This document shows positions 48,904-62,400 of a DNA stretch of 64,000 bases, piece by piece. The notes under the pieces are model-generated. The model made no database searches. It was not told the DNA's origin and saw only the letters and a program-made list of their open reading frames with translations. This DNA is from Micavibrio sp. Lineage in GTDB: Bacteria; Pseudomonadota; Alphaproteobacteria; Micavibrionales; Micavibrionaceae. Numbering within the stretch: the stretch's first letter is position 1; every line of letters begins with the position of its first letter. The DNA is taken from the NCBI GenBank assembly GCA_026989265.1, contig JALSJP010000033.1:1-64000 (forward strand), given 5' to 3'. A program made the translations under genes and the position numbers.

Positions 48904-50391
48904 ATGGTGCGCAGCAAACAGCCAATAATAAGATCTTCAGGGACAACTCCTACAGAAAAAATCCTATCAAAGCTTTGTGATAAAGTTTTCCTTAAGCTAT
49001 GGGTTTATCCAAATCCATATAAGAAAAAAGGTAATGAACTATGTGATGTTTTAGTAATTTTTGAGGATCATGTATTCATATTTTCAGTCAAAGCTATTTC
49101 GTTTAGCAAAGAAAAGAAAATAAAAACCTCTTGGAGTAGATGGAAAAGTAAGGCAGTAGATAACTCTATCAAGCAAATAAATAATGCAGAGAAGTCGATA
49201 AAAGCCCATCCTGATGAAATATTTTTAGATGCAAAATGTGAAAACAAAGTGCCTATTAATGTTGATTTAGATAATTGTAAAATTCATAGAATTGTTATTG
49301 CCCATGGAGCAGAACAAGCTTGTAAAGAATTCTCGGATGAGAATGTTGCGGGAAGCTTAGCCATATCATATTCAGATAAAGTCAGTGATGAAGTATTACC
49401 TTTTCTTGTAAATCTACCTAAAAATAAAATATACCATGTATTTGATAGCTTTAATCTGGATATTATTTTAGGCGAATTGGATACTATTCGTGACTTTCTG
49501 TGGTATCTCGAAGCAAAAGAGGCTGCTATCAAGAAATATGATGCCATTAGTTATTGCGGGGAAGAAGATTTACTAGCTCATTATTTGTATAATTTTGATA
49601 AAAAGAAAAAATGCCATTATATAGGGACAAAAAAGAAAGGTTATAACCGTATTCGAATTGGTGAAGGTGAATGGCATGATTTTGCTTTAACCCGAAAATA
49701 TCTACAAAAAAAAGAAGAAGATAAAGTTTCGTATTCATGGGATGAGTTACTTCAAAGAACTCTTCAAAATGCCCTGAATAAAACATTGTTAGGGAATGAC
49801 GATGTTTTTAACGGTAAATCTGCGTTGATGGAAATGGCTAAAGAGCCTCGTTTTATGCGCAGAGAGCTATCAAAATCAATTTTAAATTCAATCAAAAAAG
49901 CGCGTGATATTGACGGAACACCACGAATGGTTTCTTCATATCCGTCATTTTATCCAGATCGTGCATATATATTTTTACAAGTTACGCCAATTCCTACAAT
50001 GGATTATGAAACTGAATATCGCCCATCAAGACAAGCAATGTTAAGATTGGCTTGTGGAGTTTTTAAAAACAAATGTCCAGAACTAAAGAAAATAATTGGT
50101 ATAGGAATAAATATGCCATTTCATGAAAATACAAAAGAATACGCAGAAGATTTTATATTGTTAGATTGCAGTAATTGGTCAAAGGAAGATGAAGACTATT
50201 ACAACGAAGGTAATAAAGAATTAAAGTTTTTTGAAACAGATGCATTGCAAATAAATTTACAAAGAAGTTATGAGTTTCCGCCTAATAAGAAAATACCTTC
50301 TAATAAACGTCGGGTAAAAATAGGCAGAAATGACCCTTGCCCATGTGGAAGTAATAAAAAATATAAGAAATGCTGTCTTAAACTCAAATAG
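48904..50391 (+). CDS. SEC-C motif protein with nuclease-like N-terminal domain (accessory gene)
   Basis: A 495-residue protein. The N-terminus has TPTEKILSKLC (Glu18), WVYPNPYKKKGNELCDVLVI (Asp48) and FIFSVKAISF (Lys63), a spacing that resembles a degenerate PD-(D/E)xK nuclease core. A WSRWKSKAVDNSIKQI helix follows. The C-terminus is a SEC-C zinc motif (CPCGSNKKYKKCC, about residues 479-491). It is AT- and Lys-richer than its neighbours, has no clear ribosome binding site, and sits alone between FNR and cysK. I recall similar SEC-C proteins in variable or defence-related loci, but no function is established. Confidence 0.7.
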   Translation: MVRSKQPIIRSSGTTPTEKILSKLCDKVFLKLWVYPNPYKKKGNELCDVLVIFEDHVFIFSVKAISFSKEKKIKTSWSRWKSKAVDNSIKQINNAEKSIKAHPDEIFLDAKCENKVPINVDLDNCKIHRIVIAHGAEQACKEFSDENVAGSLAISYSDKVSDEVLPFLVNLPKNKIYHVFDSFNLDIILGELDTIRDFLWYLEAKEAAIKKYDAISYCGEEDLLAHYLYNFDKKKKCHYIGTKKKGYNRIRIGEGEWHDFALTRKYLQKKEEDKVSYSWDELLQRTLQNALNKTLLGNDDVFNGKSALMEMAKEPRFMRRELSKSILNSIKKARDIDGTPRMVSSYPSFYPDRAYIFLQVTPIPTMDYETEYRPSRQAMLRLACGVFKNKCPELKKIIGIGINMPFHENTKEYAEDFILLDCSNWSKEDEDYYNEGNKELKFFETDALQINLQRSYEFPPNKKIPSNKRRVKIGRNDPCPCGSNKKYKKCCLKLK

Positions 50392-50429
50392 CCTGAAATT
50401 ATAAAAAACTAAAGGATGCTAAAAAACTA

Positions 50430-51404
50430 TCATTCTATCCCGTCAAAAAGCACGCTTGAGATATAACGCTCAGCGAATGATGGGACTATCACTATGATTT
50501 GCTTGCCTTTATTTTCAGGCATTTGTGCAACTTCTTTTGCTGCGGCGAAGGCTGCCCCTGATGAAATGCCGCAAGCGATGCCCTCTAAGCGGGCAATTTC
50601 TCGTGATGTTTCAATAGAGCTATTGCTATCTATTTTAACCACGTCGTCTATTAAATCAGTATCAAGAATAGATGGGATAAAGCCCGCGCCTATGCCTTGA
50701 ATTTTATGAGGCCCTGCCTGACCACCTGAAAGAATTGGGCTTTCTGCTGGCTCTACGGCATAGGTTTTAAAACTAGCTTTGCGCTCCTTTAATACCCCCG
50801 ATACGCCAGTTAAAGTACCGCCAGTGCCAACACCAGATATAAGTATATCTGCCTTACCATTTGTATCTATCCATATTTCCTCGGCAGTTGTCTCACGATG
50901 AATTTGTGGGTTTGCAACATTTTCAAACTGGCTAGGGATGAATGCATTTTCATACTCCAAAAGCAGTTCTTCCGCGCGTGCAATAGCGCCCGGCATTCCC
51001 TTTTCCTTTGGTGTTAGCACTAATTCAGCGCCCAAAAAGCGCAGCATTTTACGGCGCTCTATCGACATGCTTTCAGGCATAGTTAGAATAAGGTGGTAGC
51101 CCTTACTTGCCGCGATGAACGCAAGCGCAATGCCTGTATTTCCTGATGTTGGCTCAATAAGGACTGTTTTGCCAGCCTCTATCTTCCCTGTGCGCTCCGC
51201 CGTTTCTATCATTGCAAAACCAATGCGATCTTTGACAGAAGATAGAGGATTGAAATATTCCAATTTTGCAAGTATATCCGCCTCAAGATTATATTTATCC
51301 ATGAAGTTTGAAACACGCACAAGCGGGGTTGCTCCGATAGTCTCTGTTATGGAATTATACACTCGCCCGCGAGCATGTGCCTTGTCATTTTCTATAAAAC
51401 TCAT
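50430..51404 (-). CDS. cysK: Cysteine synthase A (O-acetylserine sulfhydrylase)
   Basis: Makes cysteine from O-acetylserine and sulfide. The 324-residue PLP enzyme has YNSITETIGATPLVRV, PLP Lys58 in NPLSSVKDRIG, PTSGNTGIALAF, and the phosphate loop GVGTGGTLTG. Start ATG 51404 is preceded by AGGTGAGGG and lies one base after the fdxA stop. An earlier in-frame start at 51419 would overlap fdxA. Confidence 0.96.
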   Translation of the reverse strand: MSFIENDKAHARGRVYNSITETIGATPLVRVSNFMDKYNLEADILAKLEYFNPLSSVKDRIGFAMIETAERTGKIEAGKTVLIEPTSGNTGIALAFIAASKGYHLILTMPESMSIERRKMLRFLGAELVLTPKEKGMPGAIARAEELLLEYENAFIPSQFENVANPQIHRETTAEEIWIDTNGKADILISGVGTGGTLTGVSGVLKERKASFKTYAVEPAESPILSGGQAGPHKIQGIGAGFIPSILDTDLIDDVVKIDSNSSIETSREIARLEGIACGISSGAAFAAAKEVAQMPENKGKQIIVIVPSFAERYISSVLFDGIE

Positions 51405-51405
51405 T

Positions 51406-51744
51406 TTAATCACCCTCACCTGATTCTGGGCTAAAATCAGTATTAATCTTGCCCTTTTTATTCTTCATTTCCTCTGCTTCTGGCATGGGATCTTTTTTAA
51501 CCGTGATATTAGCCCATATTTCAGAATATTTAGTATTAAGCTCAAGCCATTGCTCTGCCTTATCATCAGTATCAGGTAGTATAGCCTCTATAGGGCATTC
51601 AGGCTCACACACGCCGCAATCTATGCATTCATCGGGGTTTATAACAAGCATATTTTCACCCTCGTAAAAGCAGTCAACGGGGCAAACTTCTACGCAATCT
51701 GTATATTTACAACGTATGCAATCATCTGTTACTACAAAAGTCAT
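51406..51744 (-). CDS. fdxA: Ferredoxin of the FdxA type (7Fe/8Fe)
   Basis: A 112-residue low-potential ferredoxin. The first cluster region is [18 protein letters not shown] and the second is [16 protein letters not shown]; the C-terminal tail is typical of FdxA ([15 protein letters not shown]). It precedes cysK on the minus strand, one base apart, so the two may be transcribed together. Confidence 0.95.
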   Translation of the reverse strand: MTFVVTDDCIRCKYTDCVEVCPVDCFYEGENMLVINPDECIDCGVCEPECPIEAILPDTDDKAEQWLELNTKYSEIWANITVKKDPMPEAEEMKNKKGKINTDFSPESGEGD

Positions 51745-51825
51745 TTCAAAGCTTATCCATTATTAAATAAATTAAGAATGCATGGTAATTCCATGCCCAA
51801 AATAAGGCAATAGATTTAATAATAA

Positions 51826-52296
51826 CTATGAAAATCTAGAGCGGAAGGACGTTATCATATCGGTTAAACTACACAGCTTCTTAGGAGCAGTATTATTACT
51901 CTCTATTTCTTGAACAGGCTCTTCCTCAAATTCCAAAGAAATACTACCAATGAGGTCATCAACATTGGTTTCTTTTACATGTCCCTCGAGAAGCCGTATC
52001 ATAATCTCTTGCTCTTCTGATGCAAATTTACCATCAACCCAAACAAGGTCACTGGCAAAATTAAAAAATGCTAACCGGTCTTCTTTGTTGGTAATAGATT
52101 TAAACATTTTTTCAACATCTTTAGGATTAACAATATCATCCTTTAATATAGCGTTTTGAGTGTCTGTAAACTCAAAATTTTCGAGTACATTAGCCATAAA
52201 AGTAATTTCTTCATCTGTTACAATATTATCAGCATGCGCAACAGCAAATAAAGTACGCCACATAAAAAACCGACTTTGGCATATAGCATTGCTCAT
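51826..52296 (-). CDS. TerB-like helical domain protein
   Basis: A 156-residue cytosolic protein. Two EF-like acidic helix-loop segments, AVAHADNIVTDEEITFM and SDLVWVDGKFASEEQEIM, are characteristic of the TerB/DjlA-type metal-binding helical fold. The C-terminal tail is acidic and then basic. No other tellurite-resistance genes are present, so that activity should not be assumed. It lies 81 bases upstream of fdxA in the same direction. Confidence 0.68.
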   Translation of the reverse strand: MSNAICQSRFFMWRTLFAVAHADNIVTDEEITFMANVLENFEFTDTQNAILKDDIVNPKDVEKMFKSITNKEDRLAFFNFASDLVWVDGKFASEEQEIMIRLLEGHVKETNVDDLIGSISLEFEEEPVQEIESNNTAPKKLCSLTDMITSFRSRFS

Positions 52297-52403
52297 GTTA
52301 TTTTATTCCTTTATACAGTAGGTCAAATTACGTTTTAACATATATAGAGCTAGTTTAAAATGTTTTAATTGCCCTAACCACTTCTTTTTGGTAGATATTT
52401 CGA

Positions 52404-53774
52404 ATGACAGATGAACCACTACATATTATTGGCGCGGGGCTAGCAGGCAGTGAAGCAGCGTGGCAAGCGGCTAACATGGGCGCGCGCGTGATTCTCCATG
52501 AAATGCGCCCCGATGTTAAGACGGCGGCTCATAAGACAGATGGATGCGCAGAGCTTGTATGCTCTAACTCTTTTCGCTCAGATGATGCGCAGCATAATGC
52601 GGTTGGGCTTATTCATGAAGAAATGCGGCGCATGGACTCGCTCATCATGCAAGAAGGCGATAAAGCGGCTGTACCTGCTGGCGGAGCTTTAGCAGTAGAT
52701 CGCAATATATTCTCGCAAAATGTAACGCTTGCATTGGAAAACCATCCAAATATCACAATTGAGCGCGGCGAAGTTGCAGGCTTGCCGCCCGAAGAATGGA
52801 AGCATGTAATTATTGCAAGCGGCCCTCTTACTTCCGAGCCTTTAGCCAAGGCAATACAAAACCTTACTGGCGAGGATGCGCTTGCATTTTTTGACGCGCT
52901 TGCGCCCATTGTGCATACGAATAGCATTGATATGAGCGCAGCATGGTTCCAATCAAGGTATGACAAAGTTGGCCCTGCTGGGACAGGTAAGGATTATATA
53001 AACTGCCCAATGGATGAAGCGCAATATGCTGCATTTATTGACGCTCTTATAACTGCGGAATATGGCGATTTTAAGCAATGGGAGAAAGATACACCATATT
53101 TTGAGGGCTGTATGCCAATTGAAGTTATGGCAGCGCGGGGAGCGGAAACGCTGCGTTTTGGCCCTATGAAACCTGTAGGTCTGACAAATCCACATAAAGA
53201 TGAGAAACCATATGCGGTAGTTCAGCTTCGTCAAGATAACAAACTTGGAACTCTTTATAATATAGTTGGCTTTCAAACTAAAATGAAATATGGCGAGCAA
53301 ATGCGCGTATTTCGCACTATACCAGCATTGGAAAATGCAGAATTTGCACGGCTTGGTGGAATGCACCGAAACACATTTATTAACTCACCAAGATTACTTG
53401 ATGATACGCTGCGTTTGAAAATACAGCCGCGCATTAGATTTGCAGGGCAGATAACTGGGTGTGAGGGATATATAGAAAGCGCAGCGATAGGTCTATTGAC
53501 AGGGCGTTTTGCTGCGGCAGAAATACTTGGTAGGATCACACAATTGCCGCCAAAAACAACGGCTATTGGTGCATTGCTAAATCATGTTACAGGCGGAGCA
53601 AATGCAGAGACCTTCCAGCCCATGAATATTAATTTTGGGCTATTCCCCCTTCCGCCTGATGAAATGCTGCGCCCAAAACAGGAAAATGGTCGGCGCAAAA
53701 AACTTAAAGGCAAGGACAGAAAAAAAGTCTACACTGATATTGCGCGAAAAGATATTGAGACTTGGCTAAATTAG
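52404..53774 (+). CDS. trmFO: Methylenetetrahydrofolate-tRNA-(uracil-5-)-methyltransferase
   Basis: Forms m5U54 in the tRNA T-loop using methylene-THF and FADH2. The 456-residue protein starts with the FAD loop [16 protein letters not shown] and carries [14 protein letters not shown] with the catalytic Cys. It also has [20 protein letters not shown] and [17 protein letters not shown]. It appears monocistronic, divergent from the TerB-like gene. Confidence 0.96.
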   Translation: MTDEPLHIIGAGLAGSEAAWQAANMGARVILHEMRPDVKTAAHKTDGCAELVCSNSFRSDDAQHNAVGLIHEEMRRMDSLIMQEGDKAAVPAGGALAVDRNIFSQNVTLALENHPNITIERGEVAGLPPEEWKHVIIASGPLTSEPLAKAIQNLTGEDALAFFDALAPIVHTNSIDMSAAWFQSRYDKVGPAGTGKDYINCPMDEAQYAAFIDALITAEYGDFKQWEKDTPYFEGCMPIEVMAARGAETLRFGPMKPVGLTNPHKDEKPYAVVQLRQDNKLGTLYNIVGFQTKMKYGEQMRVFRTIPALENAEFARLGGMHRNTFINSPRLLDDTLRLKIQPRIRFAGQITGCEGYIESAAIGLLTGRFAAAEILGRITQLPPKTTAIGALLNHVTGGANAETFQPMNINFGLFPLPPDEMLRPKQENGRRKKLKGKDRKKVYTDIARKDIETWLN

Positions 53775-53784
53775 AAAACAAAGG

Positions 53785-54255
53785 CTAGTCTATCGGCACA
53801 CCGCAATCCTCTTTTGCCACTTTTAATGTAAGTAATGATTTAATAAGCTGAACATTAGGAGCTGAACTTAACTGGGTTTTAAAAAAATCTTGATAATCAT
53901 CCCAACTTTTTGCAACAATGCGCAATATAAAATCAACATCTCCAGCAATTAAATAGCACCCTCTAACCATTGGAAGTGCAGAAACATGCTTTTCAAATCC
54001 TGATATATCCTCTTCCGCCTGACTATTAAGCGTTACCGTAGCAAAAACAGTAACTCCATACCCCATAGATGCGTGATTAATATGTGCGTGATAACTATCG
54101 ATATATCCAGCGTCTTCTAATGCGCGCACGCGGCGCAAGCATGGCGGAGCTGATATACCAACATCCTTAGAAAGTGTTATATTGCTTACTCGCCCATCAA
54201 TTTGCAGTCTTCGCAGTATGTTCTTATCAATTTTATCAAGACGAGATCGTTTCAT
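53785..54255 (-). CDS. Lrp/AsnC-family transcriptional regulator
   Basis: A 156-residue regulator. The N-terminal helix-turn-helix reads LDKIDKNILRRLQ, then DVGISAPPCLRRVRALEDAGYI. The C-terminal RAM (effector) domain contains MVRGCYLIAGDVDFILRIV. I use ATG 54255 (MKRSRLDKID); a TTG 24 bases earlier is possible. It is divergent from ELM1 (130 bases), which it might regulate. Confidence 0.92.
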   Translation of the reverse strand: MKRSRLDKIDKNILRRLQIDGRVSNITLSKDVGISAPPCLRRVRALEDAGYIDSYHAHINHASMGYGVTVFATVTLNSQAEEDISGFEKHVSALPMVRGCYLIAGDVDFILRIVAKSWDDYQDFFKTQLSSAPNVQLIKSLLTLKVAKEDCGVPID

Positions 54256-54385
54256 TGTTAATCTACTTTCATATATCAAAGTGTCACGTATAAAGTGTTA
54301 TGCTTGTAATAATAATAAAAATATATAAAATCATGTGGCAAAATAAGCAAGCACTTTTGAAATAAAATTACAACATACAAAGAAT

Positions 54386-55336
54386 ATGACTAATAAAGAC
54401 ACGGAAAAAAAATGCTGGATTATAACCGAAGGCATGGCTGGCACAGAAAATCAATGTATTGGCATTGCTGAAAAGCTCGATATCGGCACAACTATAAAAC
54501 AAATATCACTAAAACAGCCGTGGAAAATCCTATCTCCCTATATTGGGATGGAGCAAGGATGGATCTTTACTCCCGAACCCACCCCCCCCTATCCTGACCT
54601 TCTTATAACCAGCGGTCGTAAAAGCATTGCAGCTTCGCGGTTCATTAAAAAACAAAGCAAAGGGAACACTATAACGGTTCACGTACAAGACCCCCGCATA
54701 TCCGCCAAAAAATTTGACATGGTAGCAGTGCCAGAACATGACCCAATGCGAGGGGATAATGTTATTGTGACCAAGGCTAGTCCTAACAAAATAACAATAG
54801 ATAAAATCAAAAGTGCAAGAAATGGCTTTCCTGAGATTGAGAGCTTAAAGCGCCCGCGCGTAGCCGTCCTTATAGGTGGGAGCAGCCAAGCATATGATAT
54901 GACGCAAGCCATAACTGAAAAACTTGCACAAGAGCTATGCGCCTTAGATGCGTCACTAATGATTACATGTTCACGCAGGACAGGAAAAGAAAACCAAGCT
55001 ATACTTGAAACATATTTAAAGAATGATAAAAATTATTTTTGGGATGGAAGCGGCGCAAATCCATATATGGCTCTGCTTGGCTGGGCTGATTATATCATAG
55101 TCACAGCAGATAGCGCTTCCATGATTTCAGAAAGCTGCACCACGGGGAAGCCAGTATATATGATTGAGCTTGAAGGCGGTTCAAAAAGAATATCCGCACT
55201 TCATGATAATTTAATGCGTCACGGGGCTTTAAAAAAGTTTGAAGGCGTGCTAAATCATTTCACTTATGAACCGTTAAATGACGCGCAAATGGTCGTAAAC
55301 GAGATCAAAAAGCGTTTTGGGTTTTTATTCAAATGA
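54386..55336 (+). CDS. ELM1 family protein (GT-B fold, homologue of plant mitochondrial fission factor)
   Basis: A 316-residue protein of the COG3660/ELM1 family. Visible features are CWIITEGMAGTENQCIGIAE at the N-terminus, PPYPDLLITSGRKSIAASRF, VLIGGSSQAYDMTQAI and the C-terminal VTADSASMISESCTTGKPVY. The fold resembles GT-B glycosyltransferases. The bacterial role is unknown. It is followed by trxB after 16 bases, so the two may form an operon. Confidence 0.85.
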   Translation: MTNKDTEKKCWIITEGMAGTENQCIGIAEKLDIGTTIKQISLKQPWKILSPYIGMEQGWIFTPEPTPPYPDLLITSGRKSIAASRFIKKQSKGNTITVHVQDPRISAKKFDMVAVPEHDPMRGDNVIVTKASPNKITIDKIKSARNGFPEIESLKRPRVAVLIGGSSQAYDMTQAITEKLAQELCALDASLMITCSRRTGKENQAILETYLKNDKNYFWDGSGANPYMALLGWADYIIVTADSASMISESCTTGKPVYMIELEGGSKRISALHDNLMRHGALKKFEGVLNHFTYEPLNDAQMVVNEIKKRFGFLFK

Positions 55337-55352
55337 AACTAAGGTTAGCTAA

Positions 55353-56294
55353 ATGAGCAACATACACCATACAAAAGTCCTAATAATTGGCTCAGGGCCT
55401 GCTGGATATACTGCCGCCATATATGCTGCGCGTGCTGGACTTGAACCTATTTTAGTAACTGGTTTGGATCAAGGAGGGCAGCTCATGATTACAACCGAAG
55501 TTGAAAATTACCCTGGATTTGCTGATCCTATCGAAGGACCATGGCTCATGGATCAAATGAAGGCGCAAGCGGTCAATGTTGGCACTAATATTATCAATGA
55601 CTATATCAAAGAAGTGGATTTTTCATCTAAGCCACTTAAAGCTATTGGTGATAATGGATCTATTTATACTGGTGACACTGTTATTGTTGCAACAGGAGCG
55701 CAGGCCATGTGGCTGGGTCTTCCTTCTGAAAAAGAATTTCAAGGGCGCGGCGTTTCTGCTTGCGCTACATGTGATGGGTTTTTCTATCGTGATAAAGAAG
55801 TTGCAATAGTTGGCGGCGGCAATACGGCCGTGGAAGAAGCTCTATTCCTAACTAATTTTTGCGCCAAAGTGACTTTAATTCATAGGCGGGATACTCTAAG
55901 AGCGGAAAAAATATTGCAAAAACGATTATTTGCTAATGATAAAATAGAAGTGCTTTGGAATCATTCGGTTGAAAAAATACTCGGCGATGAAACAGGCATG
56001 ACAGGGCTTCGCCTTAAAAACACCAAAACTGGAGATACGCAGGAAATCCAAAAAAACGGCGTGTTTATTGCTATCGGACATGCCCCTGCAACAGGTCTAT
56101 TCAAAGATGTGTTAGATATAGATGATAATAACTATCTAATTACTGCGCCAGATTCAACGGCAACATCAATAAAGGGCGTTTATGCTGCGGGTGATGTTGC
56201 AGACCATGTGTATCGTCAAGCAGTCACAGCCGCAGGAATGGGCTGCATGGCTGCACTGGAAGCTGATAGATATTTAACATCTTTGGAAGATTAA
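55353..56294 (+). CDS. trxB: Thioredoxin reductase (NADPH)
   Basis: A 313-residue FAD enzyme with FAD-binding IIGSGPAGYTAAIYAARAGL, the redox-active CATCDGFFYR (about residues 136-145), the NADPH motif VGGGNTAVEEALFL, and YAAGDVADHVYRQAVTAAG. AAGG precedes the start. It completes a probable ELM1-trxB unit. Confidence 0.97.
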   Translation: MSNIHHTKVLIIGSGPAGYTAAIYAARAGLEPILVTGLDQGGQLMITTEVENYPGFADPIEGPWLMDQMKAQAVNVGTNIINDYIKEVDFSSKPLKAIGDNGSIYTGDTVIVATGAQAMWLGLPSEKEFQGRGVSACATCDGFFYRDKEVAIVGGGNTAVEEALFLTNFCAKVTLIHRRDTLRAEKILQKRLFANDKIEVLWNHSVEKILGDETGMTGLRLKNTKTGDTQEIQKNGVFIAIGHAPATGLFKDVLDIDDNNYLITAPDSTATSIKGVYAAGDVADHVYRQAVTAAGMGCMAALEADRYLTSLED

Positions 56295-56311
56295 GTAAAA
56301 CCTTGCCCCCC

Positions 56312-56350
56312 CCGATTTTATGTTAATCTCCGAAAAAATGAAATCGGAGA
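56312..56350 (+). promoter_or_regulatory. Alternative hairpins masking the ribosome binding site of the small lipoprotein
   Basis: TCGGAGA (56344-56350), which contains the ribosome binding site GGAGA, can pair with TCTCCGA (56327-56333). AAATCGG (56341-56347) can instead pair with CCGATTT (56312-56318). Both pairings are seven perfect base pairs and mutually exclusive. A C8 run (56306-56313) precedes them. Confidence 0.5.
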
Positions 56351-56356
56351 GTGATT

Positions 56357-58888
<2,532 letters not shown>

Positions 58889-58889
<1 letters not shown>

Positions 58890-59296
58890 TATTTCTTCTT
58901 TTTTATATTACGGCTTAGGGATGCCATTTTATGAATAGCGTCAATATGCTGCTTTGATGCGGCTTTTCGCTTTGGTGTTATTGGACTATCATAGCCAAAT
59001 ACAGTAGCATCACTAGCGGCAACTGCGCGAAGTAAATCCACTCCAAAATTATCTTCTTCTTTTTTAGGAGCGGCTTTGGCTTTTTCAGGGTTGCGTTTTT
59101 CAAGCTCTGCCCTGCCCGATGCTACGCGCTCCACCTGATATGCAATAATCCCGTCAAGATGCGGCGCGGCGATAGCCCGCAACAACGCAGCATCATCATG
59201 CGCCCAAAGCATCACCTGTTTTCGCGCAAGCGCAATATTCCCGCCATGGGCTTTCAATGCTTGCTTGATTTTACCTTCCGCATATTCTCTGGACAT
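58889..59296 (-). CDS. Conserved 135-residue alphaproteobacterial protein
   Basis: A soluble, basic protein with a helical N-terminus (YAEGKIKQALKAHGGNIALA, then a WAHDDAALLRAIAAPHLDGI segment). A charged linker (about 70-85) and a Lys-rich end follow. I recall similar conserved hypotheticals in alphaproteobacteria but know no function. It is translationally coupled to the phosphotransferase (58889). Confidence 0.65.
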
Positions 59297-59417
59297 ATAT
59301 TCATCCTCTCGATTCTATCACCATTAAGAATGCCATATATCTACATAAAATGCCAAATTAAAAAGCTACGTGGTTATAGACGCATTAAGCGTGTGATGAC
59401 AACCTAGTGTTTAAAGC

Positions 59418-62400
59418 TTAAAGTTCCGATAGCTCTTTCATTAATCTATGAACGCCCTTAACGCGTTCGGGGGTTTTAGTCCAGCTACGGATAGCAGATA
59501 ATTTCTGATCTGGGCGGATTTTAACGCTCCCCGCTTTTTTGCCAATCCAAGCCATAAGCCCATCAATATTAGGCGGCATATTTTTATGAAATGCGATAAT
59601 TGCGCCCTTTGGCCCAGCGTCAACATGTGAGACCCCCGCTTTTTTGCAAAGCTGCTTTATTGCTAGAATATCTAGTAGGTTTTCAACTTCTATTGGCAAA
59701 GCGCCAAAGCGATCAATCATTTCCGCTGCAAAGGCTTCTACTTCCTCACCGCCCACCAAATCATTCAAACGGCGATATAGGCTCATGCGCACACCTAAAT
59801 CCTCAACATAGCTTTCAGGGATAAGGACGGATGCGCCGATATTAATTTGCGGCGACCATTGCTCTTCTGGCATTTCCTCGATTGTCGTAATACCTGCCCT
59901 AGCCGCGGCCACTGCTTCTTCAAGCATTTGCTGGTATAGCTCCACGCCTACTTCGCGGATATGCCCGCTTTGCGCATCACCAAGCAAATTCCCTGCGCCG
60001 CGTATATCCATATCATGTGAGGCAAGCTGAAAACCTGAGCCAAGAGTATCTAGCGTCTCCATGACCTCAAGGCGTTTTTGCGCTTGCGGGTTTAATTTCA
60101 CATTAGGTTGATAAGTCAAATAAGCATAAGCGCGCACTTTTGACCTGCCTATGCGCCCTCTGATTTGATAAAGCTGTGACAAGCCAAACATATCGGCTCT
60201 ATGCACTATCATTGTATTTGCGCTGGCTATATCTATGCCGCTTTCAATAATATTTGTGGCTAGTAACACATCATATTGCCTATCATAAAACGCGGTCATG
60301 CGGTCTTCTAGCTCTGTTGGTGTCATTTGCCCATGCGCGTCAATTACCTTAATTTCTGGCACTAGTTCTTTAAGCATATCCGCTACTTCTTTTATATCTT
60401 TTATGCGCGGCACAACATAGAAACTCTGCCCACCGCGATAATGCTCACGCAGCAAGGCGTCGCGGATAACAACGCTATCAACTGGCATAACGAATGTGCG
60501 AATAGCCAAGCGATCAACTGGCGGCGTAGTAATAAGGCTCATCTCCTTAACGCCCGTTAGCGACATTTGAAGCGTGCGCGGGATAGGCGTTGCGGTCAAA
60601 GTTAACACATGGATATTGCTTTTTAAGGCTTTGAGCTTTTCCTTTTGCTTTACGCCAAAGCGTTGCTCTTCATCAACTATAAGCAAGCCAAGATTATCGA
60701 ATTTCATGCTATCGGCAAATAGAGCGTGCGTGCCTATCACTATTTGAACAGAGCCATCAGCCAAGCCCCTTTTAGTGCGCTCTGCGTCTTTAGGCGTGAC
60801 CATGCGTGAGAGCTGCTCAATGCGGATTCCCGAGCCTTCAAAGCGGTTTTGGAAATTATTATAATGCTGGCGTGATAATAAAGTAGTTGGAACAACAATA
60901 GCAACTTGAACGCCCGACATAGCCGCAACATATGCAGCCCGCAGCGCAACTTCCGTCTTACCAAAACCAACATCGCCGCATACTAAATGATCCATGGGGT
61001 AGCTGCCCGCCATACCTTCTATCACTGAATTAATAGAGCGCAACTGGTCTTCGGTCTCCGCATATGGAAAGCGCGAGACAAATTCATTGTAAAGCTCTTG
61101 GCTTATATGGAGCTGCTGGGATTTTTTAAGCTGGCGCGCGGCTGCAACGCCAAGCAGCTTATCTGCAATCTCCATAAGATTTTTCTTGGCTTTAGCTTTG
61201 CGAGCCTGCCAATTAGCGCCGCCAAGTTTATCAAGCTGGGTTGTATCACTATCAGAGCCAAAGCGCGATAGCACATCTAAATTAACCACAGGAACAAACA
61301 GCCTATCACCGCCTGCATATTCAATTTTCAGGCAATCATTAATTACCCCGCCCGCCTTAATGGTTTCAAGCTCTATAAATCTTCCTATGCCGTGATCCAC
61401 ATGCACTACTAAATCACCTTCATTAAGCGAGGATACTTCTTTTAAGAAATTATCACATTTACGGGTTTTTTTAGCTTTACGGGCTAGCCTATCACCTAAT
61501 ATATCTTGCTCGGTTAGCACTATTAAATCGAGCGAGTTAAAGCCGCTTTCTAATGCTAAAACGCATATGCCAATTTGGTGAGGTTTTAGATTTTTTATAT
61601 CGCGGTAATCATTTACATCAATAATATTTTTGATACTTGCATTTTCTATCAAACCTTTAAGGCGCGACTTTGAACCTTCACTATAAGCTGCCACAAGTAT
61701 TTTATGATCTTGTTTATATTCAATATAACTCTTAAGCTCTGCAAATACATCACCATCGGGCAAGGCTCTAACATCAGAAAAATCACGCCCTTTTCGCGCG
61801 CGCGCATCTTCAAGACCGCCATCATCTGGTGCGCCAAAAGTGGAAAATACTTTAGCGCCGCCTGTAAGCTTGTTCCACTCTTCATTGCCTATATAAAGGC
61901 TTTCAACGGGGATAGGGTTATATACCGCGCCTATAGAACTTGATTTCTTATTTGCGCTATCCTTTAAAATCTGGCGCGAATTATAAAAATCATTCACCTG
62001 ATCTAAACGCTCTGCGCAAGCATCAGCAACATGCGGGTCAAAAGTCACAAATGAATTATGAGTATAGTCAAATACATTATCCATATGCTCGTAGAACAAT
62101 GGTAGCCAATGCTCTACGCCATTATAACGCCGCCCCTCACTTACCGCTTGATATAGCGGATCATCTTTTTTCTGAACTCCGAATGCCTCACGATATTTTG
62201 AGCGAAAGCGCGATATTGATGGCTCATCCATAAAAAATTCAGTGGCTGGGCGCAATGAAAACTCTTTTATTTTGCCGCTAGTTCGCTGCGTAATGGGATC
62301 AAATACCTTAATAGTTTCGACCTCATCACCGAACAGATCAATGCGCACGGGGCTTTCATGACCTGCTGCAAATATATCAATTATCCCGCCGCGCACAGCA

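Noticed and set aside
54575-54590. C8 run in ELM1 as a frameshift or phase-variation site
   Set aside because: The reading frame is intact across it and the encoded Pro-Pro-Tyr-Pro-Asp segment fits the family.
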